A stretch of DNA of 22,019 nt from CAZHTS01 sp964535315 (GCA_964535315.1 CAZHTS010000076.1:1-22019), one strand, 5' to 3'; positions 1-7,243 are shown, numbered from the stretch's first letter. The notes: a model not told the origin generated them from the letters alone. Translations and numbers: made by a program.

Positions 1-138
1 GCCCCGCACCCTACGGCAGACACCCACACATTCCCTCCCCACAGGCACATTGCTGGCGATATTCGTGGGCGCCGCCTCGCCCTTACACGCCTGCGTGCCG
101 TGCGCCCCACCGTCCAGGCAGGGCCGGCGGTCCCCCGG
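1..138. other. Window-edge region with no supported gene
   Basis: This is the stretch beyond the stop codon of the minus-strand esterase. The plus-strand frame 1 stays open from the window edge, but it continues antisense through the whole esterase and has no domain sense, so it is treated as a shadow. On the minus strand a short open stretch from about position 46 to the edge lacks any recognisable motif. I see no hairpin with a T-run, tRNA or repeat here. Confidence 0.5.
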
Positions 139-1044
139 CTACCAGCCCGCCGCGTACCAGCGCAAATACTCCTCCACGTGTACGCTCCAATAAACTTCAT
201 CGTGCTGCCCGGCCCCAAGATGCCATTCGTGCGGTACGGCATATTTTCCCAACAGCGCCTCAAATTCTTCTGCCGGTTTGCGATAACGATCCTTCTCGCC
301 GATATCCAGGTACAGCCGCGGCGTCTGGCCGGGGGGGATGGCTTTCAGCCAGCCGCCCAGGCGTACGTCGTCACCCAGAAAAGGCGGCAGGCTGTGCGCC
401 CCCACTGCGCCGAACTGTTCCCAATGGGTGAAGCCCAGGCGCACCGCCCAGGCCGCACCGCGCGACAGCCCGCCAATCGCCCGGCACTGCCGCTGCGTAC
501 AGGTGGAATAGTTGCGATCCAGCCACGGCAGCAGGGCCGTCACCAGCGCATCGCCAAACCCGGACTGCTGCGGGCTCTGCAACCAGCGCTCTTCATACGG
601 CATGACGATCAGCGCCGGGCGCAGTTCGCCCGCCGCGATCAACCGGTCGGCGGCGGCAAGCAGCCCCAAGCGTTCCCACTGGCCGTCGTCGAAAGACTGG
701 CCGTGCAGCATCACCAGCAGCGGGTACCGCGCTGCACCGGCGGCATAGCAGGGCGGCAGGTACAGGCGCAGCCGCAGGCGCGGCGCAAGCGCCACGCCGG
801 TATCAATTTCGTGCGTCGCAACCGTTCCCACCGTCTGGCGGCAGGCAGGTGTGGGACTGGGCGCAGGCGAAGCGGTGAACGCCGGCGGCGGCGTGGCCGG
901 GGGCGGCGCCAGGGTAGCCGTCGTCGCCGGGGGCGCGGACGTGACGGCAACAACAGGCGTCGCCGGCGCCGCCACGCAGGCTGCCAGCCAGCCGGCCAGC
1001 AGAAAGGGGAAAAGCAAAGGGAAACCGCGTCCTTGACGGTTCAT
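139..1044 (-). CDS. Secreted/lipoprotein alpha/beta-hydrolase esterase (esterase D / enterochelin-esterase-like)
   Basis: A 301-residue predicted cell-surface serine esterase. The start is the ATG at 1044-1042, which directly opens a signal peptide (MNRQGRG then a hydrophobic stretch) ending in the lipobox L20-A-A-C23. Residues about 24-68 are a low-complexity Ala/Thr/Pro linker of the kind that spaces a lipoprotein domain from the membrane. The catalytic domain (about 70-300) shows HGQSFDD near 114, the nucleophile elbow GGLSRG with Ser194, acid Asp252 in GEKDRY, and His281 in GAGQHDE, the order of the PF00756 esterase family. The substrate is unknown; an acyl ester or siderophore ester is possible. 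No Shine-Dalgarno is visible, and a TATAAT lies only 10 nt before the ATG, so the mRNA leader would be about 4 nt. It is divergent from tRNA-Pro. Family confident, substrate not. Confidence 0.85.
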   Translation of the reverse strand: MNRQGRGFPLLFPFLLAGWLAACVAAPATPVVAVTSAPPATTATLAPPPATPPPAFTASPAPSPTPACRQTVGTVATHEIDTGVALAPRLRLRLYLPPCYAAGAARYPLLVMLHGQSFDDGQWERLGLLAAADRLIAAGELRPALIVMPYEERWLQSPQQSGFGDALVTALLPWLDRNYSTCTQRQCRAIGGLSRGAAWAVRLGFTHWEQFGAVGAHSLPPFLGDDVRLGGWLKAIPPGQTPRLYLDIGEKDRYRKPAEEFEALLGKYAVPHEWHLGAGQHDEVYWSVHVEEYLRWYAAGW

Positions 1045-1062
1045 ACGTTTTCCGATTATACT
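1033..1062 (+). promoter_or_regulatory. Promoter of tRNA-Pro, overlapping the divergent esterase promoter
   Basis: TTGACG (1033-1038), an 18-bp spacer and TATACT (1057-1062) put a start about 3 nt before the tRNA's first base. The -35 box lies inside the first codons of the minus-strand esterase. The same ATTATACT core read on the minus strand gives TATAAT (1060-1055), the likely -10 of the esterase. Its -35 would fall inside the tRNA and is poor. Confidence 0.65.
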
Positions 1063-1071
1063 CGAAGCGGA

Positions 1072-1144
1072 CGGGGTGTAGCGCAGTTGGCAGCGCACCG
1101 CGTTTGGGACGCGGGGGTCGGCGGTTCGAGTCCGCCCACCCCGA
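1072..1144 (+). tRNA. tRNA-Pro (anticodon TGG)
   Basis: The 73-nt sequence folds into a full cloverleaf: acceptor CGGGGTG (1072-1078) with CACCCCG (1137-1143) and discriminator A1144; D stem GCGC/GCGC; anticodon stem CCGCG/CGCGG around loop TTTGGGA with anticodon TGG at 1105-1107; a 5-nt variable loop; T arm GGCGG-TTCGAGT-CCGCC. It reads proline codon CCA, and CCN by wobble. CCA is not encoded, since the next bases are CTG, so it must be added post-transcriptionally. Confidence 0.97.
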
Positions 1145-1151
1145 CTGCATG

Positions 1152-1183
1152 ACGAACCGCTGAGAAACCTCTCGGCGGTTCGT
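1152..1183 (+). terminator. Stem-loop after tRNA-Pro
   Basis: Perfect 9-bp arms ACGAACCGC (1152-1160) and GCGGTTCGT (1175-1183) enclose an inner GAG/CTC pairing. It begins 8 nt after the tRNA. There is no strong T-run after it, so it may be a weak terminator or a 3'-processing stem. Confidence 0.5.
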
Positions 1184-1228
1184 TAGCGAAAGGACATCGA
1201 TTAATTCCCAATCCAAATCGAGGCGGCT

Positions 1229-1969
1229 TTGGCCAATCCGCATCTTTCTATTATTATCCCCGCTCATAACGAAGAGCATCGCCTTCCGGCCACGCTCGAC
1301 ACAGTTCACCGCTTCCTCGAAGCGCAGTCGTACAGCGCCGAAGTTCTGGTGATCGAAAACGGCAGCCACGATCGCACCCTGGAGATCGCCGAAGATTACG
1401 CCCGGCGCATGCCCGAACTGCGCGTGCTGCACGAAAGCGGCCGCGGCAAGGGGTTGGCCGTGCGCGCCGGCATGCTCGCCGCCCGGGGGGAGTACCGCTT
1501 CATCTGCGACGCCGATCTCTCCATGCCGATCGAAGAGGTCAACCGCTTCATCCCCCCTGTCCTGCCGGACATGGATATCGCCATTGCCTCGCGCGAGGCG
1601 CCCGGCGCCGTGCGCTACGACGAGCCCGCCTTTCGCCATTTCACCGGGCGGGCCTTCAACCTGGTGGTGCGCGTCCTCGGCCTGCCCGGGCTGCAAGACA
1701 CGCAATGCGGCTTCAAGTGCTTTCGCGCCGCCGTGGCCGAAAAGCTCTTCCCCCGCCAGACGATTCTCGGCTGGACCTTCGACGTCGAGGTACTCTTCAT
1801 CGCCCGCAAATACGGCTATCGGATCGTCGAGATTCCCATTCCCTGGTACTACAACCCCGAAAGCAAGGTCAACGTCCTGCGCGACGCCTATCAGGTCGGG
1901 CGCGACCTGATCCGTATCCGCTTCAACTACGCCCGCGGACAATATGACGCCCCGTCTCGACCCGGCTGA
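1229..1969 (+). CDS. Family 2 glycosyltransferase (dolichyl/polyprenyl-phosphate sugar transferase-like)
   Basis: A 246-residue GT-A fold transferase with no membrane segment. It probably moves a hexose from a nucleotide sugar to a polyprenyl phosphate at the inner face of the membrane. Seen in order: SIIIPAHNEE (7-16, nucleotide-binding strand), GRGKG near 71-75, the metal-binding D94-A-D96 in CDADLSMP, the QDTQCGFKCF block (156-165) typical of Alg5/DPM-like enzymes, and GWTFDVE (181-187). The only possible start upstream of the conserved strand is TTG at 1229, because an in-frame TAA lies at 1202-1204; AGGCGG just before it is a close, weak Shine-Dalgarno. It overlaps rnhB by 26 bp, so the two are probably co-transcribed. 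The exact donor and acceptor cannot be read from sequence. Confidence 0.88.
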   Translation: MANPHLSIIIPAHNEEHRLPATLDTVHRFLEAQSYSAEVLVIENGSHDRTLEIAEDYARRMPELRVLHESGRGKGLAVRAGMLAARGEYRFICDADLSMPIEEVNRFIPPVLPDMDIAIASREAPGAVRYDEPAFRHFTGRAFNLVVRVLGLPGLQDTQCGFKCFRAAVAEKLFPRQTILGWTFDVEVLFIARKYGYRIVEIPIPWYYNPESKVNVLRDAYQVGRDLIRIRFNYARGQYDAPSRPG

Positions 1970-2597
1970 GATCCCGCCGGCGCCGGACGTGCGCCACGAA
2001 ATGCGCCTGTGGCAGCAGGGCCTGGTGCGCCTGGCCGGGCTGGACGAAGCCGGGCGCGGCGCCTGGGCCGGGCCGGTGGCTGCCGGAGCGGTCATCCTGC
2101 CGCCCGACGAAAAACTGGTCGAGACGCTGTCCGGCGTGCGCGACTCAAAGCAGATGACGCCCCGCCAGCGCCAGTTGTGGGCCGAACGCATCCGCGCCTG
2201 CGCGGCGGGGTGGGGCGTGGGTATGGCCTCCGCCGCCGAGATCGACGCCCTGGGCATTCTGCCCGCCACCCGGCTGGCCATGCAGCGCGCCCTGGAACAG
2301 CTCGCTCTGCCGCCCGAACACCTGCTGGTAGACGCCCTGCGCCTGCCGGCCATCGCCCTGCCGCAAACTGCGCTGATCAAGGGCGACGCCCGCTCGTTGA
2401 GCATTGCCGCCGCCTCGGTGCTGGCCAAAACCAGTCGCGACGCGCTGATGGTGGCCCTCGCCGGCGAACACCCGCTCTACGGCTTTGCCCAACACAAAGG
2501 CTACGGCACCGCCGCCCACCAGGCCGCCCTGGAACGTTTCGGCCCCTGCCTCATCCACCGCCGCAGTTTTGCCCCCATTGCCCGTTTAAGTGCCTGA
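1944..2597 (+). CDS. rnhB: Ribonuclease HII
   Basis: Cytoplasmic endonuclease that nicks 5' of ribonucleotides in RNA-DNA duplexes, so it serves ribonucleotide excision repair and RNA-primer removal. At 217 residues it is normal for the family. The signature GLDEAGRG gives Asp34 and Glu35; Asp130 (LLVDAL) and Asp148 (KGD) complete the DEDD metal site. The helix SLSIAAASVLAKTSRD (151-166) and the C-terminal GYGTxxH and HRRSFAP blocks are diagnostic. The ATG at 1944 lies inside the end of the glycosyltransferase gene and follows a weak GCGGA. An internal ATG at 2001 would remove the overlap but has no visible Shine-Dalgarno. Identity is secure; the start is less so. Confidence 0.96.
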   Translation: MTPRLDPAEIPPAPDVRHEMRLWQQGLVRLAGLDEAGRGAWAGPVAAGAVILPPDEKLVETLSGVRDSKQMTPRQRQLWAERIRACAAGWGVGMASAAEIDALGILPATRLAMQRALEQLALPPEHLLVDALRLPAIALPQTALIKGDARSLSIAAASVLAKTSRDALMVALAGEHPLYGFAQHKGYGTAAHQAALERFGPCLIHRRSFAPIARLSA

Positions 2598-2622
2598 GGC
2601 CACCAGAACAGGCGGCCTCAGG
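2593..2622 (+). terminator. Stem-loop at the end of rnhB
   Basis: Arms CCTGAGGCC (2593-2601) and GGCCTCAGG (2614-2622) form a perfect 9-bp stem that includes the rnhB stop codon, followed by a moderately T-rich GGTTGTTGTGGGTT. It lies between two convergent genes and could block transcription both ways. Confidence 0.5.
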
Positions 2623-2679
2623 ACACGGTTGTTGTGGGTTCACCCCCCGTATTCGCAAGATCAATAGCCGCAACCGCAG

Positions 2680-4071
2680 CTATCCGCTCACCCCTGCCCG
2701 GCGAGATGGAAGCCAAAAGGTGAACGGCAGGGTAAACAAAACCAGCGCAAACACCACCCACAGGCTTTGAAAGAAGCCGGTCGTCATTCCGCCGGCGCTG
2801 TTCTCTAAGATGATGCCAAAAATGGTCGACCCCAAAGAGGCGTTGATAAACCGGATCATGTGAAAAAAGCCCGTGGCAACCCCTGTTTTTTCTTTTGGCA
2901 CCGTCTTCAAAACCGATACCGTGGCCGTAGCCTGTACCGACCCGAACCCCAACCCGAAAATAAACAGCCCCGCCAAAAGAATGACCCAACCCCAGCCGCT
3001 CAGATCAAACAGCCGCAAACCGAAAAGCGTCAATGAGCCCAGCGCGACCAGCAGCGTCCCCGCCATACAAATCCACTTACTGCCCCATTGATCGGATAAA
3101 CGCCCGGCCAGCGGGCTGAGCAAGGCCATGGTCAACGTCATCGTCATAATAATCAAACCGGCAAATTGCTTTTCCAGGCCATGAATATCGATCAAAAAAA
3201 TTGGCAACGACACCAATAGACCAAACTGGCAAAAAGCCTGCAATGAGATTGGCACCACCGTAGCCAGATAAGCGCGATTGGTAAATAAGGTCGGATCGAC
3301 AAAAGGATGATCCTGGTGGCGCTCAAACCAGATCAAGAATATCAGTGACGACGCCAACCCGGCCCACAGCCCAAGCGAAAGCGGCGCCAGGATGCCCTGT
3401 TTGGCCGTCTGGGTGATGGCGAGCATCAGACAAAAAGAAGCGCTGGTGGCCGCCAGGGCGCCCGGCACGTCAAACGGGATGCGCAGCAAACGCTCATCGT
3501 GCGGCACCAGCTTCAACACCAATAAAATACTGACCAACCCCAACGGCAAGTTGATCAGGAAAATCGCCTGCCAGCCAAAATACTCCAGCAGCACGCCGCC
3601 CAGAATCGGGCCGATGGCGTGCCCGCCGCTGTTGACAAACGCCCAATAGCCGGTGGCCTGGCCCTGCATCGCGGGCGCAAAACGGTTAGAGATAATCCCC
3701 ATAATGGTCGGCAGAATCGGGGCCACGCCAATCCCGATTAATACCCGCGCGAACAAGAACACCCCAAACGATGGCGCCAGGATACATAACAACGAGCCCA
3801 GGCATACCAGCAGGATCCCGGTGATGTACAGACGTTTGTAGCCAATCACCGGGCCCAATACCCCGAAAACCGGCATTAACACCGAAAACGACAGCGTATA
3901 CAATGTCAGCGACCAGACCACCGTGGTCAACGACACAGAAAAATGATCCATCAGCGACGGCAGCGCGATCGAGACCATGCTGTTGCCCATCGTGCCAATC
4001 AACGTACCGATGAGGATCGAAGCTAGAATTGCCCAGGATGAAGCTGTACCGTTTTTCTTCACTGTAACCAT
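2680..4071 (-). CDS. MFS efflux transporter, DHA2 (14-TMS) type
   Basis: A 463-residue integral membrane protein with 14 hydrophobic segments, matching the proton-driven multidrug exporter group (EmrB/QacA-like) rather than 12-TMS sugar porters. Seen: SIALP in TM1; the antiporter motif C in TM5 as SGGHAIGPILGGV; and AGRLSDQWGSK in the TM10-11 loop. The first cytoplasmic loop reads GVLGPVIGYKR, so the usual acidic residue of motif A (GxLxDRxGRK) is replaced. The ATG at 4071 has no clear Shine-Dalgarno. TTGGAT-16-TATTAT at 4095-4122 is a possible promoter with a 17-nt leader. GC content is visibly lower than in rnhB and the glycosyltransferase, consistent with later acquisition. Substrate unknown. 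Confidence 0.87.
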   Translation of the reverse strand: MVTVKKNGTASSWAILASILIGTLIGTMGNSMVSIALPSLMDHFSVSLTTVVWSLTLYTLSFSVLMPVFGVLGPVIGYKRLYITGILLVCLGSLLCILAPSFGVFLFARVLIGIGVAPILPTIMGIISNRFAPAMQGQATGYWAFVNSGGHAIGPILGGVLLEYFGWQAIFLINLPLGLVSILLVLKLVPHDERLLRIPFDVPGALAATSASFCLMLAITQTAKQGILAPLSLGLWAGLASSLIFLIWFERHQDHPFVDPTLFTNRAYLATVVPISLQAFCQFGLLVSLPIFLIDIHGLEKQFAGLIIMTMTLTMALLSPLAGRLSDQWGSKWICMAGTLLVALGSLTLFGLRLFDLSGWGWVILLAGLFIFGLGFGSVQATATVSVLKTVPKEKTGVATGFFHMIRFINASLGSTIFGIILENSAGGMTTGFFQSLWVVFALVLFTLPFTFWLPSRRAGVSG

Positions 4072-4094
4072 CGACGACTCACAACAACGATAAA

Positions 4095-4122
4095 ATAATA
4101 CCCTTACTTACGGGCCATCCAA
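4095..4122 (-). promoter_or_regulatory. Possible promoter of the MFS gene
   Basis: On the minus strand TTGGAT (4122-4117), a 16-bp spacer and TATTAT (4100-4095) predict a start near 4088, 17 nt before the ATG. The -35 matches consensus at three positions only. Confidence 0.35.
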
Positions 4123-4170
4123 TTCGGAAAACAACCTTGAGCCTGCCGTCCGGCAGGACGCATCTGGCAG

Positions 4171-4335
4171 TCAGTATCCGGCGGCGGGCCGCCCGAGGTC
4201 GAGCGGCGCCTTGCAAGAAGGGCAAAGACCGCCCGCCGCAGCAAGCACAAGCGCCGAATGGCGGGCGGAGCAAAATGGGCAGGTCACCCGGCCCCGCTGG
4301 AACAACGCATGCAGCTTTTTCAACCAGGAAGACAT
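4171..4335 (-). CDS. Small zinc-ribbon protein, 54 residues
   Basis: A short open frame of 54 codons. It starts MSSWLKKLHALFQRGRV and carries two CxxC knuckles: CPFC at 19-22 and CPSC at 38-41, 15 residues apart, the geometry of a single treble-clef/zinc-ribbon domain. A good Shine-Dalgarno (GGAG, 7-nt spacer) precedes the ATG at 4335-4333. The N-terminus is a basic amphipathic helix and the C-terminal tail is short. It lies 72 bp downstream of the permease gene on the same strand, with a strong stem-loop between them. Function unknown; a nucleic-acid or protein-binding adaptor is typical for such micro-proteins. An overlapping 92-codon frame on the same strand lacks these features and is rejected. 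Confidence 0.7.
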   Translation of the reverse strand: MSSWLKKLHALFQRGRVTCPFCSARHSALVLAAAGGLCPSCKAPLDLGRPAAGY

Positions 4336-4352
4336 GCCTTCGCTCCGGGGAT

Positions 4353-4387
4353 GGCATGAGGCGCTACCGTTGGGAGCGCCTCATGCC
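4353..4387 (-). terminator. Strong stem-loop after the permease gene
   Basis: Arms GGCATGAGGCGCT and AGCGCCTCATGCC pair perfectly over 13 bp around a 9-nt loop, 21 nt past the permease stop codon. No T-run follows on the minus strand, so it may attenuate transcription or protect the 3' end rather than terminate fully. It separates the permease from the zinc-ribbon gene. Confidence 0.6.
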
Positions 4388-4407
4388 TTGAGAAAATTTC
4401 CTTGCGA

Positions 4408-5805
4408 CTACATCAAAATGATGGCCGTAATGGTCGCCGCCGTCACGCCGGCGATGCAGGGCCAGAAATTCTTGCGGGCCAGATCCATGGCCGGAACGCC
4501 GGTGATGGCCGAAACGGGCAGCAGGGCCCACGGGATGATCGTGCCACCGCCGATCCAGATCATCGAAATCTGGCCTAGCGCCGCCAGATAGGCCGTCTTC
4601 AGACCGAGGGCGTTGCTCCACGAGGCCGCCAGGGCGCCCATCAGGGGCAGGTCATTGAAGCCGGAGCCATCCAGACCGGTCATGCCGGCCAGAATAGTGT
4701 GCATGAAACCAACCACCACCTTGTTGACCGGGACCACGTTGGTCAGGGCCTTGATGATGTCCAGGATTAAGGGAGCGCCCTTATCGCCCAGAATGGCGGT
4801 GCAATGTTCCGGCACGCCCACCAGGTAGAAACCGGCCACCAGGAAGACGGGCGAGAAGACTTTCATACCAAACATGAAGCCTTCGCGTACGCTGTCGGTG
4901 ATACGCTCCATCCCTTCTGCAAAATTCCCCTTGCAATCCAGGATCGAGAACAGCGAGAGCAGGACGAGCGAAATGCCGCCCAACACCGCAGTGGCATCGC
5001 CGCCGCGGATCTCGAGCACGATGAACAGCACAACCGCTACAAGGAAGGTCAGCGGCACCAGCCAGGCGGCCAGTTTAGCGGTGGCGCAATAATCCGTCTT
5101 GGCGGCGCTATCGGCCTGTTCTTTGAACTTCAAATATTCAGTATCGGAGGTCGTGCGCGCGGCGATATCTTTGCGCACCACGAAGAACCAGGCCACCAGC
5201 AACGCCGTGACCGAGGCCGCCAGATCCAGGGGGAAGGCTGCCGCCACCACATCGGCTACCGGCACACCGGCCGCTTCCGCCGTCAGTTTAGGCGCCGCCT
5301 GGATCACAAAGTCACCCGAAAGCGCCACACCATGCCCGAACAGGTTCATCGCCTGGGCGGTGGAAATCGCCGGCAGCCCGACGGCGCGGGCAGCCGGGAA
5401 CAACACCGTCCCGACCAGCGCCGTGGCAGGCGAAGGCCAGATGAAAAGCGCAAAGGCCATCATCACCACGCCGGTGACCCAGAAAGCCAGTACGGGGCCT
5501 CGCATCAGCTTTTGGAAAGGAGCAACCATCAACTGGATCGCGCCAATCTTCTCCAGTGACTTGGCCAGCGCAACGATCACAGAGATGATAAACACCACAT
5601 CCAACAGAACAATACCGGCCCGTACCATGCCATTGAAAATCGTTTGCAACCCTCCAATGGGGGTGCCGAGGGTAACCCAACCGAGAATAAACATTCCGAG
5701 CACGGCGATCATGCCTGTGTCACGCTTCATTGCCAGGAACACGAAGATGAGGATGACAAAAGCGGCATAGATCCAGTGCGCTGCTGTGAGTTGTACTGCT
5801 TCCAT
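4408..5805 (-). CDS. Permease of the ion-transporter type (organic-anion-like), substrate unknown
   Basis: A 465-residue inner-membrane protein with about 12-14 hydrophobic segments in two similar halves separated by a polar loop at about 215-240. Each half has a Gly/Ser/Pro-rich reentrant-looking stretch: WPSPATALVG followed by LFGHGVALSGD in the first, and LAGMTGLDGSGFND followed by IWIGGGTIIPW in the second. That is the layout of the DcuC/CitMHS-like ion transporter superfamily, which carries di- and tricarboxylates or similar anions. The start is the ATG at 5805, preceded by GGGAGAG at good spacing; an upstream in-frame GTG is less likely. It lies 148 bp downstream of the FAD oxidoreductase on the same strand, so it may import or export that enzyme's substrate. 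Family placement is by architecture only. Confidence 0.75.
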   Translation of the reverse strand: MEAVQLTAAHWIYAAFVILIFVFLAMKRDTGMIAVLGMFILGWVTLGTPIGGLQTIFNGMVRAGIVLLDVVFIISVIVALAKSLEKIGAIQLMVAPFQKLMRGPVLAFWVTGVVMMAFALFIWPSPATALVGTVLFPAARAVGLPAISTAQAMNLFGHGVALSGDFVIQAAPKLTAEAAGVPVADVVAAAFPLDLAASVTALLVAWFFVVRKDIAARTTSDTEYLKFKEQADSAAKTDYCATAKLAAWLVPLTFLVAVVLFIVLEIRGGDATAVLGGISLVLLSLFSILDCKGNFAEGMERITDSVREGFMFGMKVFSPVFLVAGFYLVGVPEHCTAILGDKGAPLILDIIKALTNVVPVNKVVVGFMHTILAGMTGLDGSGFNDLPLMGALAASWSNALGLKTAYLAALGQISMIWIGGGTIIPWALLPVSAITGVPAMDLARKNFWPCIAGVTAATITAIILM

Positions 5806-5953
5806 TGTGATCTCTCCCGTGTGAAACTTGATTTCTAGAACCATCCAAACACGCCCACTGCCCGCTTACGGGGCAGCCTATCGCCAACACAGACGAGCGC
5901 CTCTCCCATCAGGTATCCGGACGTTTCACCTCCTCACATAAATGCCGCCGCAC
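5806..5953 (-). other. Leader between the FAD oxidoreductase and the permease
   Basis: This spacer holds an excellent Shine-Dalgarno-like GAGGAGGTG (5936-5928) not followed by a gene start at normal distance. A GTG inside it gives only a 6-codon frame; an ATG at 5909 gives a 24-codon frame ending at 5835. A small stem CTGCCC (5858-5863) with GGGCAG (5871-5876) lies inside that frame. It could be a translated leader or simple spacer. Confidence 0.3.
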
Positions 5954-7231
5954 TTACAGCGGCCGGGCAAAAAAGTCCGTCATCCCTGCTTCTTGCACGG
6001 ATTTGCGAATGGCGGCAACATCCGTGCTGTACAACCCCAGTTCTTTCATGCGCCGGAAATAGATGTCGCCCGAGAAGGTGTATTTCTTGCCCATCCCGAC
6101 TTCGGTTTCCATCTGCTCGCGGACGAAGGTAATCGCATCGCCGCAGCACGTACTGGTTGGAATTTGCACCGGCGGCTTACCCAACGCCGAGCGCACGGCG
6201 TTGTGCCCCGCCAGCACCCCGGTCACCACCGCTTCGGTGTGGCCCACCAGCAACCCGGCCTTTTCACCGGCGCAGAACAGGTTACTCACCCCCTGCACCT
6301 GCAGGGCGTCGTCGCGCGGCGACATGGCCAGGTAGCGCATCGAATTGCCCAATCCGCCCGAATAGGGATCCTCGTATCGGGCGTTCTCCATCCCCGGCAC
6401 GCTGCGCAAATCTGCCAGCGGGAAGAAAGGCGTCATCAATTTGACGTGCCCGGTATCCAGCAGCACCAGGTTCTCGGCAAACTCGGGCAGAGCGTACTGC
6501 TGGCAGGCCTTGGCCGCCAGTTTCTCGGTATGCACCAGGTCTTTGGGCACCGGAACAATGGCCACACCCGTGCGTTCCATCTCTTCGACGATGTGGCGGG
6601 CGACCGAATCTTTATGCAGCTTGCACGAGCCGCTCATCGCCCCGATCGAACCGTCCGCCTTGCGGCCCATCTTTTCCACCACGCCCAGCTTGGCGGCAAT
6701 GCTCACCCGCCCGCCCCAACTGGGGCAGCGCAGGGCGCACATGGCGCAGCCGTTGCCGTACTTGGCGCAGTTGCCCTGCGGGCCGGCGGTGCCGGTCGTT
6801 TCAACAAACACGTCGCCTTCGATCGTCTCGCCGCTGGCCAGCACAATGGCGGTGACCTTTTCGCACGAATGCACCACGTCCGTCGCCCGGCTGATCAGGC
6901 GCACCTGGACGCCTTTTTCGATCAGATAGCGACGCACCATCGGCTCCATCAGACAGACATCGTACAGGCTGGCGTGTTTATGCCCCGGGAACTCGATATT
7001 GGCATGCCGGGCCGCCCGATCCATCAACACGAAAAGATCGCCGCCGCCCATGGCGATCATCTCTTCCGCTGCGGTAAAACGGCCGTTGTTGCGGAAAATG
7101 CCGCCGACCAGCCCGGTGCCCAACAGGCAATCCGTTCGCTCCAGGACGACGACCTCCGCGCCGGCGCTTTTCGCCGAGAGGGCTGCGGCGCATCCAGCCC
7201 ATCCGCCACCGATGATCACTACCTTTGGCAT
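5954..7231 (-). CDS. FAD-dependent oxidoreductase, GidA/TrmFO-like, with an internal Cys4 motif
   Basis: A 425-residue soluble flavoprotein. The N-terminus has the dinucleotide-binding VVIIGGGWAGCAAA (4-17) with acidic E31 ending strand 2. The C-terminal FAD motif NLFCAGEKAGLLVGH (317-331) runs into GVLAGHNAVR, as in the GidA/TrmFO and PF12831 flavoprotein groups. Inserted at 155-169 is C155-x6-C162-x2-C165-x3-C169-P, which resembles a [4Fe-4S] ligand set and would allow electron transfer between cluster and FAD. C362-C363 is a further cysteine pair. The start is certain: GGAGGTAAT immediately precedes the ATG at 7231. It is first in a transcript with the permease and lies behind the AT-repeat promoter shared with the Ca2+ ATPase. 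It is not TrmFO itself, as length and cysteine insert differ. Substrate unknown. Confidence 0.8.
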   Translation of the reverse strand: MPKVVIIGGGWAGCAAALSAKSAGAEVVVLERTDCLLGTGLVGGIFRNNGRFTAAEEMIAMGGGDLFVLMDRAARHANIEFPGHKHASLYDVCLMEPMVRRYLIEKGVQVRLISRATDVVHSCEKVTAIVLASGETIEGDVFVETTGTAGPQGNCAKYGNGCAMCALRCPSWGGRVSIAAKLGVVEKMGRKADGSIGAMSGSCKLHKDSVARHIVEEMERTGVAIVPVPKDLVHTEKLAAKACQQYALPEFAENLVLLDTGHVKLMTPFFPLADLRSVPGMENARYEDPYSGGLGNSMRYLAMSPRDDALQVQGVSNLFCAGEKAGLLVGHTEAVVTGVLAGHNAVRSALGKPPVQIPTSTCCGDAITFVREQMETEVGMGKKYTFSGDIYFRRMKELGLYSTDVAAIRKSVQEAGMTDFFARPL

Positions 7232-7243
7232 ATTACCTCCTTA

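Noticed and set aside
803..2428. Long minus-strand open frame of about 540 codons antisense to the glycosyltransferase and rnhB
   Set aside because: It crosses the tRNA gene and two well-supported genes, its sequence is low-complexity Gly/Ala/His/Arg, and no domain is recognisable; long antisense frames are expected at this GC content.
4142..4157. Palindrome CCTGCCGTCCGGCAGG as an operator or terminator
   Set aside because: Loop of only 2 nt, no T-run and no promoter nearby; short GC palindromes are common in this DNA.
4079..4357. Minus-strand 92-codon frame overlapping the zinc-ribbon gene
   Set aside because: Different frame of the same DNA; it lacks the double-CxxC pattern and has no good ribosome site, while the 54-codon frame has both.
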